DNA of 64,000 bases from Paramacrobiotus metropolitanus (taxonomy: Eukaryota; Tardigrada; Eutardigrada; Parachela; Macrobiotidae). Below are positions 36,040 to 47,540 of the stretch, piece after piece. The notes under the pieces were generated by a model. That model made no database searches, had not been told where the DNA came from, and saw only the letters and a program-made list of their open reading frames with translations. Position numbers and translations under genes: made by a program. The stretch covers positions 248,001 to 312,000 of the forward strand of contig NW_026570258.1 of NCBI RefSeq assembly GCF_019649055.1, read 5' to 3'. Numbering within the stretch: the first letter of the stretch is position 1; each line of letters starts with the position of its first letter.

Positions 36040-36354
36040 ATGCATCGGTGTAGCAAAATAATATGCGCATTGCACATAGAAACTGGTTTTGCACTTATAT
36101 GTGAGACGGAACCGCACCCAGAACGCTCAGAGCAAAAACCACCCTGTATAACACTCCATCCGGCAAAGCATCGCGATAAGTATGTTGGGAATGCTTGGTT
36201 CGCTGGTGTCCAGTTCCGCTCCGTTACATCATTAGATGTCGCGAACGTTCATTTCGAGGTAAACTTCCTCAATGGCGGTTTCCTGGCGCCGTTTCAGACA
36301 AACGGTCATATCCCGCGGATCACACTATTCAATCAAAATCAAACCATTAAATAA
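36040..36354 (+). CDS. Unidentified ORF or terminal exon, 104 residues
   Basis: Open from ATG 36040 to TAA 36354, after an ACTATATG-like AT-rich region. It has balanced codon use and residues such as VQFRSVTSLDVANVHFEVNF that look like alternating beta strands. A TGTAG acceptor inside (near 36051) would make it a terminal exon instead. It is convergent with the minus-strand membrane exon at 36775-36493. No family recognised. Confidence 0.35.
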   Translation: MHRCSKIICALHIETGFALICETEPHPERSEQKPPCITLHPAKHRDKYVGNAWFAGVQFRSVTSLDVANVHFEVNFLNGGFLAPFQTNGHIPRITLFNQNQTIK

Positions 36355-36492
36355 AACTGATTACGGTCAATACTGTTCGTCATGCTGGCGCACTGACAGT
36401 AATATTATGTTTGGGATAAATACTGCGTAAAAGTGATATAAGTCAGTAAAGTATGGTACATTACGGCACGTATCATTAATTTTGTAACTCAC

Positions 36493-36775
36493 TTTTAAGC
36501 CACAGACAGAGTCGTCGATCCATCGGACGTATTCTCCAAAGAGCTCATAACGAGCTGTCCTTAGTTTCCACCATTTCACAATCACTTTTAGCGCAAAGAA
36601 AATGAGCAGTACAGTCATACCAATGGCAGCCATTGTTAGGTCTCTCTGGGAGAGACTCCAAAACCTCTCCTGCTGATCTTCTACAGGTAGTTCATCTACA
36701 GTTTTATTAAAACTGTTATACTTTAGCGTGTTTCCAAAAAAATTCATGTTCAAGAACAGTATCGAGATATTCCTG
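36493..36775 (-). CDS. Exon of a membrane protein
   Basis: A TTTTTCAG acceptor precedes 36775 and a GTGAGT donor follows 36493, giving a 283-base internal exon. One frame is open throughout and includes a single clear transmembrane helix (MAAIGMTVLLIFFALKVIV) followed by a Trp/Lys-rich cytosolic-type flank (KWWKLRTARYELFGEY). Neighbouring exons were not found with confidence. An upstream stretch to 36952 is open in another frame. The family is not recognised; a chemoreceptor or channel are only guesses. Confidence 0.45.
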
Positions 36776-37189
36776 CTGAAAAATTACAGATGGTTCACTG
36801 TTCGACGACGGAAGAAGGCAACAGGTGCCAACGTACTGTACGAGCCTTATATCGTACAGCGCCCGTCGATCTGCGGCCATAAACTGTTTTACGCTTTTGC
36901 ATTTCCATGATGCGAGATGCGGTTCGAATAGGTGCACTCGCACCAGATGCACTGCATATTCTGTGGAAACCGTTTACATCGTTGAAACGAGTACCGAATA
37001 TCCTGGCTGTATTTAGAAACGGTAATCGTCAGATCGGCGTTACGTGCGGAAAAGTGCGAGAAAGTGTAAGTTGGCGTTAATAACTTATACGTTTTTGGCA
37101 CCGTGTACCAGGCCATTCCTTTTAATCTTCTACATCCTTTTAATCTTCTTCAAAATGCATAAATTTTCTTTCCGAAACATAGCGCGCAT

Positions 37190-37395
37190 TATATAGGGGG
37201 CAAAACTAAACGTGTTCCACCGTTTCCGGCTACTGCTGCCGTCACCCGGCTGGAGTTTTACGTTGTGGCTGAACATGGCGCTTATGTACCGCGCCAGATT
37301 TAACCACATGTATTGCCGTAACGTCACACTCCAGGAGGGTGACGGCAGCAGTACAGGGGAACCGTGGAACACGCTTAGTTTTGCCCCTTATATAC
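37190..37395. mobile_element. MITE with long terminal inverted repeats (copy 2)
   Basis: Same family as 27839-28042: ends TATATAGGGGGCAAAACTAA and the inverse TTTTGCCCCTTATATA, with the shared centre GAACATGGCGCTTA. About 206 bp. Confidence 0.8.
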
Positions 37396-38276
37396 GCTTG
37401 TAAAAGCGAGTATGTACATTTTTATGCGCAGTACCCTGTATCCGATGTATGTACCCGAATCTGCTGATAGATCTGTATGTTTGATCGTAATACGAGCATT
37501 TAACCATTGCCGTTGCTCAAGGTGCTCTTAGGAATTTTCATTCATTCCTCTCGCACACCTAGAGCAACGGCAGTAATTTCACTTATTACGTACAGATGTG
37601 TACACGTGGATGGAACAGATCTGTATACGTTGTGGTTAAACATCGTGCTCATGTACGTACAGTTACCACGCACAATTAAAAACATCATGATAATCACAAA
37701 CACAAACACACATATTAATCTTACAAATTAATACGATCACAAAATTATAATTGTGTGTACACGGTATAGTTAGTATACCATCGTGCATAAAAAATCCCAT
37801 GCATGCCATTCCTTTTGATCTGTGCTTTAAATCACCACCATATTTATACTTCAATCTCTATTTTTAAAATATGCCATGCATGCAGATGTCGCCAGCTGCG
37901 TACAGACTCACAGTATACCCGTGCAAAATCCTTTACTTTTTACAATAATTATAAATCTCCTGTCATTTTATCTTCGCTAGGTATTTTAACAGCTACGTTT
38001 TTTGTTAACTTTAATAACTCTTTATTTGGACTCTTCATTGTTGCAGTGCGTTTCGCACTAATTCATGATCAGCGTTTTTACGCATGATTTAATTAAGCAA
38101 AATAAACAAGATTATTAATCACTTATTTCCTGTTTTCAAATAACAAGGATACACATTGAAATACTATTAATTATGAATTACCAATACGAGTACCTTCATT
38201 GTTTCATTCAGCTGTATGTACTATACATCAGTAGTTCAGTAAGATAATATACTTCAATGGGAACTTCTACTTATGC
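37396..38276. other. Non-coding stretch with a short inverted repeat
   Basis: TGCCGTTGCTC (about 37508) and its inverse GAGCAACGGCA (about 37561) frame a ~65-base hairpin-like unit. Nothing else supported. Confidence 0.35.
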
Positions 38277-38434
38277 ACAAGCCGGTCCGGAGTTGGAGCA
38301 CGTAAAGGTACAGCTAATGCATAATAAGCGCTATGTTAGCGCTTAGACGATAGCCACTGCACTACAATTGGCGCAACTCATGAATTTACATTGTTCGCTG
38401 TTCTCTATCGTGCTCTAACTCCGGACCGGCTTGT
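38277..38434. mobile_element. 158-bp MITE
   Basis: 26-base terminal inverted repeats (ACAAGCCGGTCCGGAGTT...) at 38277-38302 and 38409-38434 with one mismatch. The interior has a hairpin AAGCGCTATGTTAGCGCTT and, on the minus strand, TAGTGCAGTGG, which resembles a tRNA A box. Confidence 0.8.
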
Positions 38435-39317
38435 ACGTATGTAGAATTATACATAGGCCACATGTACCTATGGTTCAACAACAACAAAATTACAAAGTGT
38501 GCGCCACCACAATTTTGACACAATTTTACAGAACATCATTTGTGACTTCTCGATTTAGGGTAGCTTTTCGCAAACCAACACCAGCTAATGCAGCTTTGTT
38601 TCTTGGGGTAGCTTTTCGTAGCTTTTCGCAAACCAACACCAGCTAATGCCAATATTCTGTTGGCAGGAAAAAAAACAATTGCACACAAGTGACAGGATGA
38701 CGACAACGTCGACAAGTATCCGCGACCGGCAAAAAAAGCAATCAAAACGTTTCGCTCCACATTTTAGTTTTAAACTGATTGGTTATAAATATGAAAAACG
38801 TTTTCTTGGTCACATTGATTAGCTAAATTTAGAAACGATTTAGGTATTATATGAAGAAATACAACTCAGCATGAAAGTTCAGTCTCAGCCTCGAGAGAAT
38901 ACAAAAAGTTTAAAAATGTGGGGATTCACACTTTTTGTAGTGTTTGTTTGATGCACTTGGAAATTTGTGGCAGGAAATCTTTGCTGTCGATTTTGTTCTG
39001 ATGTAAGTACACGTTGATAAGTTAGGTCTGTAGAAGATGAAGATATTCTATGAATTTTTTAACACCAACCAAGTATCGACAGCAAATACGCACCTGCAAA
39101 TTTTACTTAGCAAAGCCAAGTGTTTACTCTGGTACAAGTACTCGAAGTAATCGAAGAATATTAAAGTAATCGGCTGAGAGTTGCTCGTGAAACGATGCAT
39201 ATGTAGTTAATAAAACTGTATAACATCAGCATATCGCCAAATCGCGCTGATGCATAAAATATACTACTGTATGTACTCCTAATTCGAGTCGGAGACAAGG
39301 CAGTTGTCATAAGTACG
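38435..39317. other. Non-coding stretch
   Basis: A 30-base segment containing GGTAGCTTTTCGCAAACCAACACCAGC is duplicated near 38558-38588 and 38616-38645. No gene is supported. Confidence 0.35.
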
Positions 39318-39629
39318 TCACAAGTGGATAGTTTCAGGCAGCCGGACGTGTGGCGGTGACCTTTGAATGGTCAGTCGCAGACAGTAGTCGCCGGTTGGGT
39401 TTAAGTGCTTGCGCGGTGTCGGATCATTGAAATGTACGGGCTCCCTAAATGCATTTTGGATGCCGTTGCAATACCGGTGTCGTAAAATGGTCGATTCAAG
39501 CCAAGCTGCTCCGAGATACTGTACGCGCGTCCCGGATAACTGTATTCCGCCTGAGTGCAGATAGCCGTGGGAAAATATAACTGCGGCCACACCGGCAATT
39601 CCACTAACCACAACACTATAGTAAGACAT
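39318..39629 (-). CDS. Small putative secreted protein, 103 residues
   Basis: ATG 39629 starts a hydrophobic N-terminus (VVVSGIAGVAAVIF) that could be a signal peptide. A ~80-residue polar part with two Cys follows, ending at TGA 39318. An overlapping frame is also open for 71 codons, so the assignment is uncertain. A splice donor inside the N-terminus (GCCG/GTGTGG) could make exon 1 shorter. No family recognised. Confidence 0.3.
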   Translation of the reverse strand: MSYYSVVVSGIAGVAAVIFSHGYLHSGGIQLSGTRVQYLGAAWLESTILRHRYCNGIQNAFREPVHFNDPTPRKHLNPTGDYCLRLTIQRSPPHVRLPETIHL

Positions 39630-40101
39630 TACAGTAATTCCAACTGTCGTAACTCACGGAATTCTGCGAGTCCGACCGAATTCAGATAACCTATGCACGC
39701 CGCCGGCTCAAATCGTAACTGCTCATTTACGACTTAATTCTACACAAAATTTCACACTTACCGGCACCAAGTTGCAGTACGGTACTCGTAAAATCCGCAC
39801 GCTGAATCGTGTGAATTACTGGTGTCATGCCCCGACAGCGTGCCGAGACATGCCGAGAAAGTCACGCGAGTGTAAACCTGAACTTTGCATTACATGTAGT
39901 TGTACCGCTTTTTATTTATTCCATTTTCTTATATGTGTAATTAAGTGTGGATTTTCTTAATAATTCTATTTACTTTATTTCTGTTCATTTTATCTTTATG
40001 CATACATTATTCACGTAATGGTGCAGTTAAATTCAATTTTTTTTATTGCGTATAAATACGAGGTAATTGGATTTTTAATTTCTATTTTTTCGACTGACTC
40101 G

Positions 40102-40296
40102 ATGAATATGCAAAGCGATCTGAGCGTCAGCCCTCCGGAGTTTTACAACAAGGCCACCTCCATAGAACCGCTCCAGTGGGATGAGCGCTCGTATATGAAC
40201 CGCCGCAGACTGATCAAAGCAGACGTACGCATCCGGGAAGACGTGTTACCTGTTGACTGGCGCAGGGCCACCCAGATCATCTACAGACTGTACTGA
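40102..40296 (+). CDS. Unidentified short ORF or terminal exon
   Basis: Open from ATG 40102 to TGA 40296. The 64-residue product is rich in Arg and Asp (REDVLPVDWRRATQIIYRLY). Codon use looks coding and it lies directly before the L4 remnant, but it does not resemble any lipocalin exon. It may be a leftover exon of another gene. Confidence 0.3.
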   Translation: MNMQSDLSVSPPEFYNKATSIEPLQWDERSYMNRRRLIKADVRIREDVLPVDWRRATQIIYRLY

Positions 40297-41821
40297 GTAG
40301 GTCGGCCGACAACAACATTGTCAAGTTCAACCAGCTATACAATTGTAGAGCGGCTTCGAGCTCTAGTACCGCCTCGGGCTGCAACTGGCCGTCTGATCCA
40401 AACAAGGTACACCGACCGCAACCTTTTAACGTCAGTAATTGTTGTCGTATTATAAATAATGCTTAGGTTCTAAATTATTTTGATTAAGCAGTGTACAGAT
40501 ACGAGTATCACAGTTAACACGTGTAGAAGTATTGATATTAACACAGCATTATCTCAAGAGGCATGTTCTAGGTGTTTAAATGGGCCAGTCGCCCAACCTG
40601 TTGCATAAGCCGTTGTCATTTTCAATTAATTTTTCCCCGATATCTGTTTCTTATATGCGTTTATAATGCATATATATATTTTGTGCATTAATTAGCTAGC
40701 TTTTAGATTTGCTTCAAGAATATATTGTATGTAATTCTGCGAACTCTTTCTTTGGTCATTTTAATAATATCTTTAATCATATTTCCGTAACTTCTCGGAC
40801 CTAGCTCCAGTTCACGAAAAAAATTTTATTTATGGGGTTTTTCAACTTTGTAAATTTGTATTGTGCTGTTCTGTTCCACCGACAGTCACATTATTTGAGC
40901 TAACTGACAATTGTTGCATGCAGCGGGCATTTGGTGAGTGTTTCGCACCAGTTATGGTCTGAGAAGACGAGAATGAGTAAGACGTCTCATTTCTCCTGTC
41001 CACACCCGGTCTCCATGTTTTCTCCGGAAGCGGAGGCGGTCGGTATGCGGTTAGCAACCCTGGGCCCGGCCCCGCTAGCTGCGCATGGCCCATTTCACGG
41101 GAGACTTTGTTTGGTGCGGATTAGTTGCACAATTTCATTAACGACATGCAATGCAACCATTGCTCATAGACCGGGTAATATGCTACCACTGGACTTCCGG
41201 GTACTTCGTATCCGTTGATAATGGAGACGGCAACTGTCCAGAAGGTAAAATCATTAAGCAGTGGCGCCGTATTTATTTTGACGATAGTAGCAATATTAGT
41301 ATGAACTATGAACAAAGCAGTTTATAACGCTAGGAAATTTTACAATGGTATAATTAGATACACTGTTTAAGTAGAACTGCATAAAATACAGATACACTGC
41401 TGTGCGTCACGACAAAAAGATGGCACAGAGTCTAGCTGCGCGCCATTTTTCAGAAGTGAATTATTGTATTTATTAATATTATGTTCGCAGAAACCAACTG
41501 CACCGAATATGTACTTTCATGAACGGCTTATTTAATTAAAAAAATGTTTAATCGCTGTGGTAAAGATAATTAAGCATGACTTGTGTGTGTTATTTTCAGT
41601 GTCGTCACGTTCGTTGGCCTTGTATCAGGACGACAACTACCAGTTTTACTACGTCTGCCTGATTACGAGTATTAATGCGTTTACCGGCAACTGCGATTCG
41701 CCCTTCGCCACCATTAGCACCCGCTCCAATCCGACCAGCTGGGCGCAGGCGGAGAAGGACCACGTGGATAACGACATCATCCTACCGCTGATTAAGTAGT
41801 GGGGCTGCACGCCAGGGATAT

Positions 41822-42942
41822 TAAGGTAAAGATCTATATTACAACGGAAAACCCCGTACGATCTGGTCAGAACAAACCAAAAAATTAATCGAAAAACAGC
41901 TAGCGCCATTCGATTCAGCATGTCTGGAAACCGTGTCTCATGCATTTTGTTTTGACAATTATCCGCTCCGGCTCCCGTGCACAGACGCCGGTGCCGGTGG
42001 AGCTGAAAGCTCAAGGTGACCTTGAAAATATTTTCAAAGTCCGGTTGCATGGAGCAAATTTTAAGTGGTACCGTTTTAGATCAACAAATTAAAAAGGTTT
42101 AAACTTTTGCTTCTACAGCCAATTAGCAGTATCCCAAACGATGCTGCTAGCGGATGGATTCGGTCCTATAAATCGCTAACAATTTAAAAGCGCTCAAAAA
42201 CGTGACTTAAGAATAAGAAAGCTCGTGAAAAGCCATTTGAAGGTGGCTGCAAAAGAAACTGACCATAGGGATCGTTCAAACGGCCTGACCTTTCATTGCA
42301 GTCCGAGCAAAACTAAGGACAGTAATCAATTAATCAGTATATACAGTCCTTAAATTATTCCATATAATACGGAATAATAATACGGTATCTACATTTTAGA
42401 TCTTTATTACACGAAAAATAAAAAGGGAATACACGAACCCAGCTTCCACTACTATCCAGAGCCCACAGCCCGATAGGTGAACGAGTGACCTAAGCGCCAC
42501 TGCTATCCAGAGCACACAGCCCGCTAGGTGAACGAGTAACCGAACTACCGCTGCTGTCCAGAGCAGGGTGCCCGCAAGGTGAGCAAGTGACCGAACTTCC
42601 ATTACTGTCCAGCACACGAAGCCCGCTAGGTGATTGACCGAACTAATCCCCGCATCTACTGCAAGCATTCTTCAGGTTGAAATTAAGTACCTGGTGGACT
42701 CAGAGTCTGGAGAGAAAAATTAACAAAAATCCCCTTCTGAATAAAAGTGAATGCGTATAGGTGCACAAAAGCCATAAATTCAGTTTTTGTCCTCTCTGCG
42801 TTTTAGTGCTATTTTCGGACCATTTTGTTTCCCTGAATGAATAAGCTGTTAACTTAATAACTGAATGAAATCTTTTAATAAACCGGCCGTAGACTGGGGA
42901 TCAAAAGAAACGCGGAGGCGAAGCCGAGGCTGTTTCTTGTAC
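41822..42942. mobile_element. About 1.1-kb insertion in L4 exon 7
   Basis: Defined by alignment with intact exon 7 of L3 and L6. I found no terminal inverted repeats or clear target duplication; TA occurs at both borders. It contains an imperfect ~60-base tandem repeat at about 42440-42640 (repeated CCAGAGC, CAGCCCG, TAGGTGA). The element class is unknown. Confidence 0.5.
42440..42640. repeat. Imperfect ~60-base tandem repeat
   Basis: About 3.5 copies of a unit with CTGTCCAGAGC...AGCCCGCTAGGTGAACGAGTGACCGAAC, diverged. The 90-codon minus-strand ORF across it is a repeat artefact. Confidence 0.6.
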
Positions 42943-43070
42943 CCTTTATGCCGCATCCCAGCAATAAAGCGGTCGGCGATTTTTCCGGTTCAACGACATG
43001 CTTGAACCAGTTCAACACCGGGTATAGCGAGCTTATCAAAGCGGCTCAGAAACGCAGCCCAGCGTATTAG

Positions 43071-44180
43071 AATCTGCATTATTAAAGGCGTAAAGTTGTC
43101 TTGTTATGAAGTGCGTGGAATGAACAGAAGCCTTTTTCAGGTCTCGAAGGAAAATGAGTGTATCGACTACCTAAATTTAAAAACTTAAGAACAAACAAAT
43201 ATGTGTTACACGACTTTCAGATGTGCGTTTCCGGTGACAGAAGTATCTCGATAAATACGAGATGTAGCCGTTAAATAAAGTATAATGTAGGTTTGATTCA
43301 GTGTCATTCAAACTTAAAAAACGACGCTCACATATCTGCAAAATACGTGGGTAGAATAACTACTACTTTTGTTCGGGACAAGCATTAATTTTGCGTCTGC
43401 TGAGATGCGTGCAATTCGCGGCCTATAATTTTATCGGATCATACGTTCCTATTTGCTCTTAGCAAGCGTACGTTTATCGGCCTTGTGATTGCTAAATGCT
43501 GATTATTTGATCAAGATTTAATGACTTTAACGCGCATTTATGATACTTGAAGTGTCCATATTGGTATACGAGTGTAATGCAGTTTGCTTGCACAATGGAT
43601 TTATCTTGTGCGATATCGCCTACTCACGATCAGCAGGAAGCTGTCCAGAAGGGGAGCGCCTAGTACATCGTTTAACAATAAAATTGTGTGCGGAAAAGAT
43701 ACAATAGTCGTACATTCGCGTAATAAACGGTAGGTATGGCAATAATAAGCGCGCAGTCGCAAAAATTTGTACAGTAAGCATACGCGAATACTACATCAGC
43801 CGCGAATACTACATCACCCGAATACTACACACCATTGAATTAGCCTGGTGCATTTCCTTAGTAGTGCTTTGTTTTTTTTTTAACCACTGATTTCTTTATC
43901 AAAGATCAAAGTACATGAGTATTTGTCACAAATTTTCTATAAAAGTGAAAAATTTGTACTGAATACACAGCTCAGCCGATTACAGAAATGGGCGGCCTAA
44001 TCATGCAGAACATTTCGTCTAAGTTAGCCGATGCTGGTGCGGTTCCCATGACTGAGGCCGCGTTCCCGCGTTGGATGTCAATGCTGATCCGGTGGCGCAG
44101 ATACTTCGTCGCCCGTACCTCGCCTGTTTGACTTGTTGACTTGTTAAGAACGAGAACATGTACTAACTGGTACAGCTAAC
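43071..44180. other. Mostly non-coding stretch
   Basis: L4 3' flank. A 48-codon ORF at 43988-44131 has no recognisable features. Confidence 0.3.
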
Positions 44181-44184
44181 CCAA

Positions 44185-46077
44185 GATGCAGACCGACGAT
44201 ACGGCGACCAATTTTGTAATATCAGCCAACACTCCGTATCCCGCCAACCGTCCTATTGAGGTGCCATCACGATTACGATTCGGCTTACCTGGTTGTCACT
44301 GATCATTATTTGGACGGCTCGGCCGATAATTATGCGGCCAAAGAAAGTATCAACCCCGCGGGCGATGACACCTACGACAACATACCATCGTGCGATATAC
44401 AGCAACCATCGTCGGCAGTTGCACCGCCTCTTCCACCTCGTTTCGGGCGCCTGTCCGAAACGGGAACGCTGAGTTCATCTAGCCGATCAGCTAAGCCGGT
44501 GGCCGGAGAAGAAATTCCTAGTGTGGACGGTCCGTTGCAAATGGATGTGTACAGATAGATGCCGTATTTTATTCTGTGGCATAATCGTCATTTTACCGGT
44601 GACGACCATACCACTTGTCCTAATCAGCGTAGGCGAAACCCACCACGCATAGATTTTGTTCCTTATGATCTCCGTATCACATGTACTCCGGACAAGCGTG
44701 GCACAGAAGTCCAAGCCTTCAGTGTCCAGAAATGTCGGGATCGTTGTTCGCTGATGTCAGTACAAGAACGATGATGTACCGTCAGACGGCAATCTCTTAG
44801 GGCCGCCAACGTGCTACTTGGCGCCCGGAAAAATCGGGTATCGAGTGAAGAATTATCTATACGGATATCTGCCTGATGATTGGTCCAGTGGGGGCGTTCT
44901 GAAGGCTATCCATACTTTATTTTTGGCTCCGCACGTACCTCGGTCGCGACCAATTGAGTTTTCAAGCGCCGCCTTTCCGGTCCGAGTATCTTTCCGAAAA
45001 TACATTACGGTTTCAGGTACCTTCATAAATAAGTTTAACTTGTATTAATTTTCATCTTCATTATACGGGTAATGGATGGAAATACTGTCCATGCAAAATA
45101 CTGTCCATGAAAATGCAGTTTTTGCGTATAAATCCGCAGAAACTTTTGCTTTACTTTAAATATCAAATAAATGCGATATGCACGTCATTGAATAAAAATC
45201 TTTTGGCCATGAAATATTATAAAACAGTGAGCACACGAAAATGTCCCAGAAATGGGTGAGCGAAAGCTTCGGTGGTTGTACAGTATCTGAAAATGAAGCT
45301 GATAATTCCTTCAAATAAAATATTTTTTGGATTCTGCTGATCCTGACCGTTACGAGGTGCCGGTGGCACTGACCGATGTTCGAAGACCTTTTCTTGCCAA
45401 GGATCTGCCGTACGGAATTAACATTATCACCAGCAGTCCGTTTACGTTAACAGTACTTTCCGTAGTATAGCGTACAACGGAATCACTGTCCACTTTGTGG
45501 GTCACAGAAGCTTGTCGTGACCTAAGTAAAATTACTCGTATTTTGAAAGTATCCCAACTGCATTGTATCCCAGAATGGATATGAGCATTGGAGCGCTAGT
45601 CTTACAGGATCCTTTTCTGCAGCTTTCCACAAAATTACCCTCCGCGAATCTCTTTGGGTTGGGTACGATTTTATCGGGCCATGCTGACTAGGTAGAACAA
45701 ACGATTCTACTTATCTCGCACACTCATTACAAAAAACTTTCATCGCGTGGAAGGTCTTATACGAAAAACGGATTGGTCGATGTGGGGAATGTTTAATCGC
45801 GATGTCGACATGTTTCTGGCGGATAACCGTGATGCCACACGGAAAAACCTTCACGGATTTTAGCCGTTCTACGTGGTGATCGAAAATGACGGGGAGCGCG
45901 CACGATGTCTTTTTGCGGAATAGCAGTGCAATGGGTGTGGTAGTAGAGAAGCGGTTGTGTAGATTTAATGAGCGTTAACTGTTTGGCTTTCCACAGATTA
46001 CACGCTGCTTCCTGGTAAAGCGATCGTTTGGCGAACCGTCGGCGGCCTTTTGGATTCTACGTACGGAGTTGACATTT
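44185..46077 (+). pseudogene. Trefoil plus GH31 alpha-glucosidase pseudogene (sucrase-isomaltase/GAA-like), N-terminal part
   Basis: A trefoil (P-type) module spans about 44630-44860: RIDFVPYDL, ITCTPDK, CRDRCSLM, then after a frame change GPPTCYLAPGKIGYRV. GH31 N-terminal segments follow: DPDRYEVPV with SSPFTLTV (45330-45470); MDMSIGALVLQDPFLQLSTK and LPSANLFGLG (about 45577-45660); WSMWGMFNRD, NLHG and PFYVVIENDGERA (45740-45900); FLRNSSAMGV in another frame (about 45908-45940); and VWRTVGGLLDS (46026-46060). These match, in order, the region before the catalytic barrel in sucrase-isomaltase and lysosomal alpha-glucosidase. In-frame stops (for example TAG at 45862-45864) and frameshifts show it is dead, and the catalytic barrel is missing. 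Upstream, 44185-44555 encodes a tail-like segment with YDNIP and PPLPPR, possibly a cytoplasmic domain of the same gene. Confidence 0.65.
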
Positions 46078-46929
46078 GAGTAAGCTGACCCGCTTAACAC
46101 CATTCTCGGTGGTTACGTATTTACACTAACAAGTAAAAAATAAGGCTGGAAAATAAGACAATTGCAAGCGAAATGCGTTATATAAAATGTGGCGAAATTC
46201 TGCCTGCAACATATTTACAGTACATTCGGTAATTCTGCCTGCCTGTGATATATTTCTGTATATTCGATGCAAAAATATGCCTAGGGCCGGCCCCAGGCCT
46301 ACATTAAGGCCAGCATAGGTTTTCTTCTTTTAAAGCGAACAGTTATGTCGCCGGATCCCAACATGAGTAACGGAACGACTTATCTGCGTGTAACTTTACT
46401 GTTTATGAATTCAATTATGCATGCGATTTATAAAAGCAACCAAAAAGCAAGAAAGCGTGTATTACATGACACTACTTACACACCTTACATTAAGGGGACC
46501 CCTAGCCGCAGTTGGGTGGGTTAGGGAAAACGGGAATAGCTTGGGAACGATGACCGGATATGTGTCTTCACTCTTCTGAGAGAACGCAGAGAGATTTTCT
46601 ACACAATGGTGTAGCGCGATCCTCTCTGTCCTGTGTCTAGACCGAGCTATTCATCATATAAAGAAAAAATTTCAAACTGAAATATTGAATGAGAAAGTTT
46701 CTTCGTTTTAAACCAGATGCGTATCAATGAATGTGTTTTTGACTGGAAAGCTTATATACCGAAACATCCTGAAGTAAATTCAAACGTGTCTTAAGTAAAA
46801 TGCAAAAAACACTTTTCCAAAACAGTTTTTTCCATTTTTATGGGCTGTATGGTAGTGAATGCCACCGCTGTTTCAGTATATAAGCTTTCTGGAAAATAAC
46901 TGATTTTATGATATTGGCTTGGGTGAGAC
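46078..46929. other. Non-coding stretch
   Basis: No exon supported. Contains the short palindromic run TAGGGCCGGCCCCAGGCC near 46282. Confidence 0.3.
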
Positions 46930-47540
46930 TATAGGCACCCCTTTCACCCCCGTCTGCTAAAGGCACCCCCTTTTGCACCCTGTTTTACTATAGGCACCCC
47001 TTTTTTATTAGATAATTCTCACACGTCGTTTTTTTCAGACGATCGGCGCCGCTTTTAGATCGTCTGACTATGAATCTTTGGCGCCTAGAAGCATTGAAGG
47101 CAGATTCGAATTCGGAAAAAGCCGAATAACTGTCCTTAAAGTCGTTTTCTTGGATAGCGGTTGGATAGACCAGGTCACTGTCAGATCGTGATTATCATCG
47201 GATGGGCTGCTTATTACAGAACTGTCACACGTTATCACTACAGAGCAGTTTTTGCTGCTTTATTATTACAAATTTTGACAGAAATTACACCGCTATTATT
47301 ACAATGCAGTTCATATTACAAGAGAAAAAATTCTGGAGCCGGTAGTGCAACGACTTTCTGCATTCTAAGGTCAAGAAATTGGACCTTAAAAACGGCATTA
47401 ACGGACAAAATAGGGTTGCCTATAGCTTTCGCATGCAACGGGGTGCAGAGATTGATTAATCGAAAAGGGGTCCCTGTAGTCTGCGGGGGTGCGAAAGGGG
47501 GTGCCTATAGATAACGGGGGTGAAAGGGGGTGCCTATAGC
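46930..47540. mobile_element. MITE with CTATAGGCACCCC terminal repeats
   Basis: CTATAGGCACCCCTTTCACC at 46930 onward is repeated inverted at the right end (ACGGGGGTGAAAGGGGGTGC, ending about 47540). Extra subterminal copies of the GGCACCCC motif lie near 46965-47000 and inverted at 47460-47510. About 610 bp, with no transposase. Confidence 0.75.

Larger units (their letters stand above)
40300..43070 (+). pseudogene. L4: broken tandem-lipocalin pseudogene with an insertion
   Basis: Only the second half of a plus-strand-type lipocalin gene remains. An exon 5 remnant (about 40300-40407: SGCNWPS, shortened) is followed by an exon 6 remnant (about 40924-41248, with indels scrambling the GxW region). 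Exon 7 is split into 41600-41821 and about 42943-43070. The two parts align end to end with L3 exon 7 around GATATACCGTTTATG, so roughly 1.12 kb was inserted there. Exon 7 also has an in-frame TAG (41797-41799). Exons 1-4 are absent. The tail encodes the subtype C-terminus GYSELIKAAQ. No product is expected. Confidence 0.8.
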
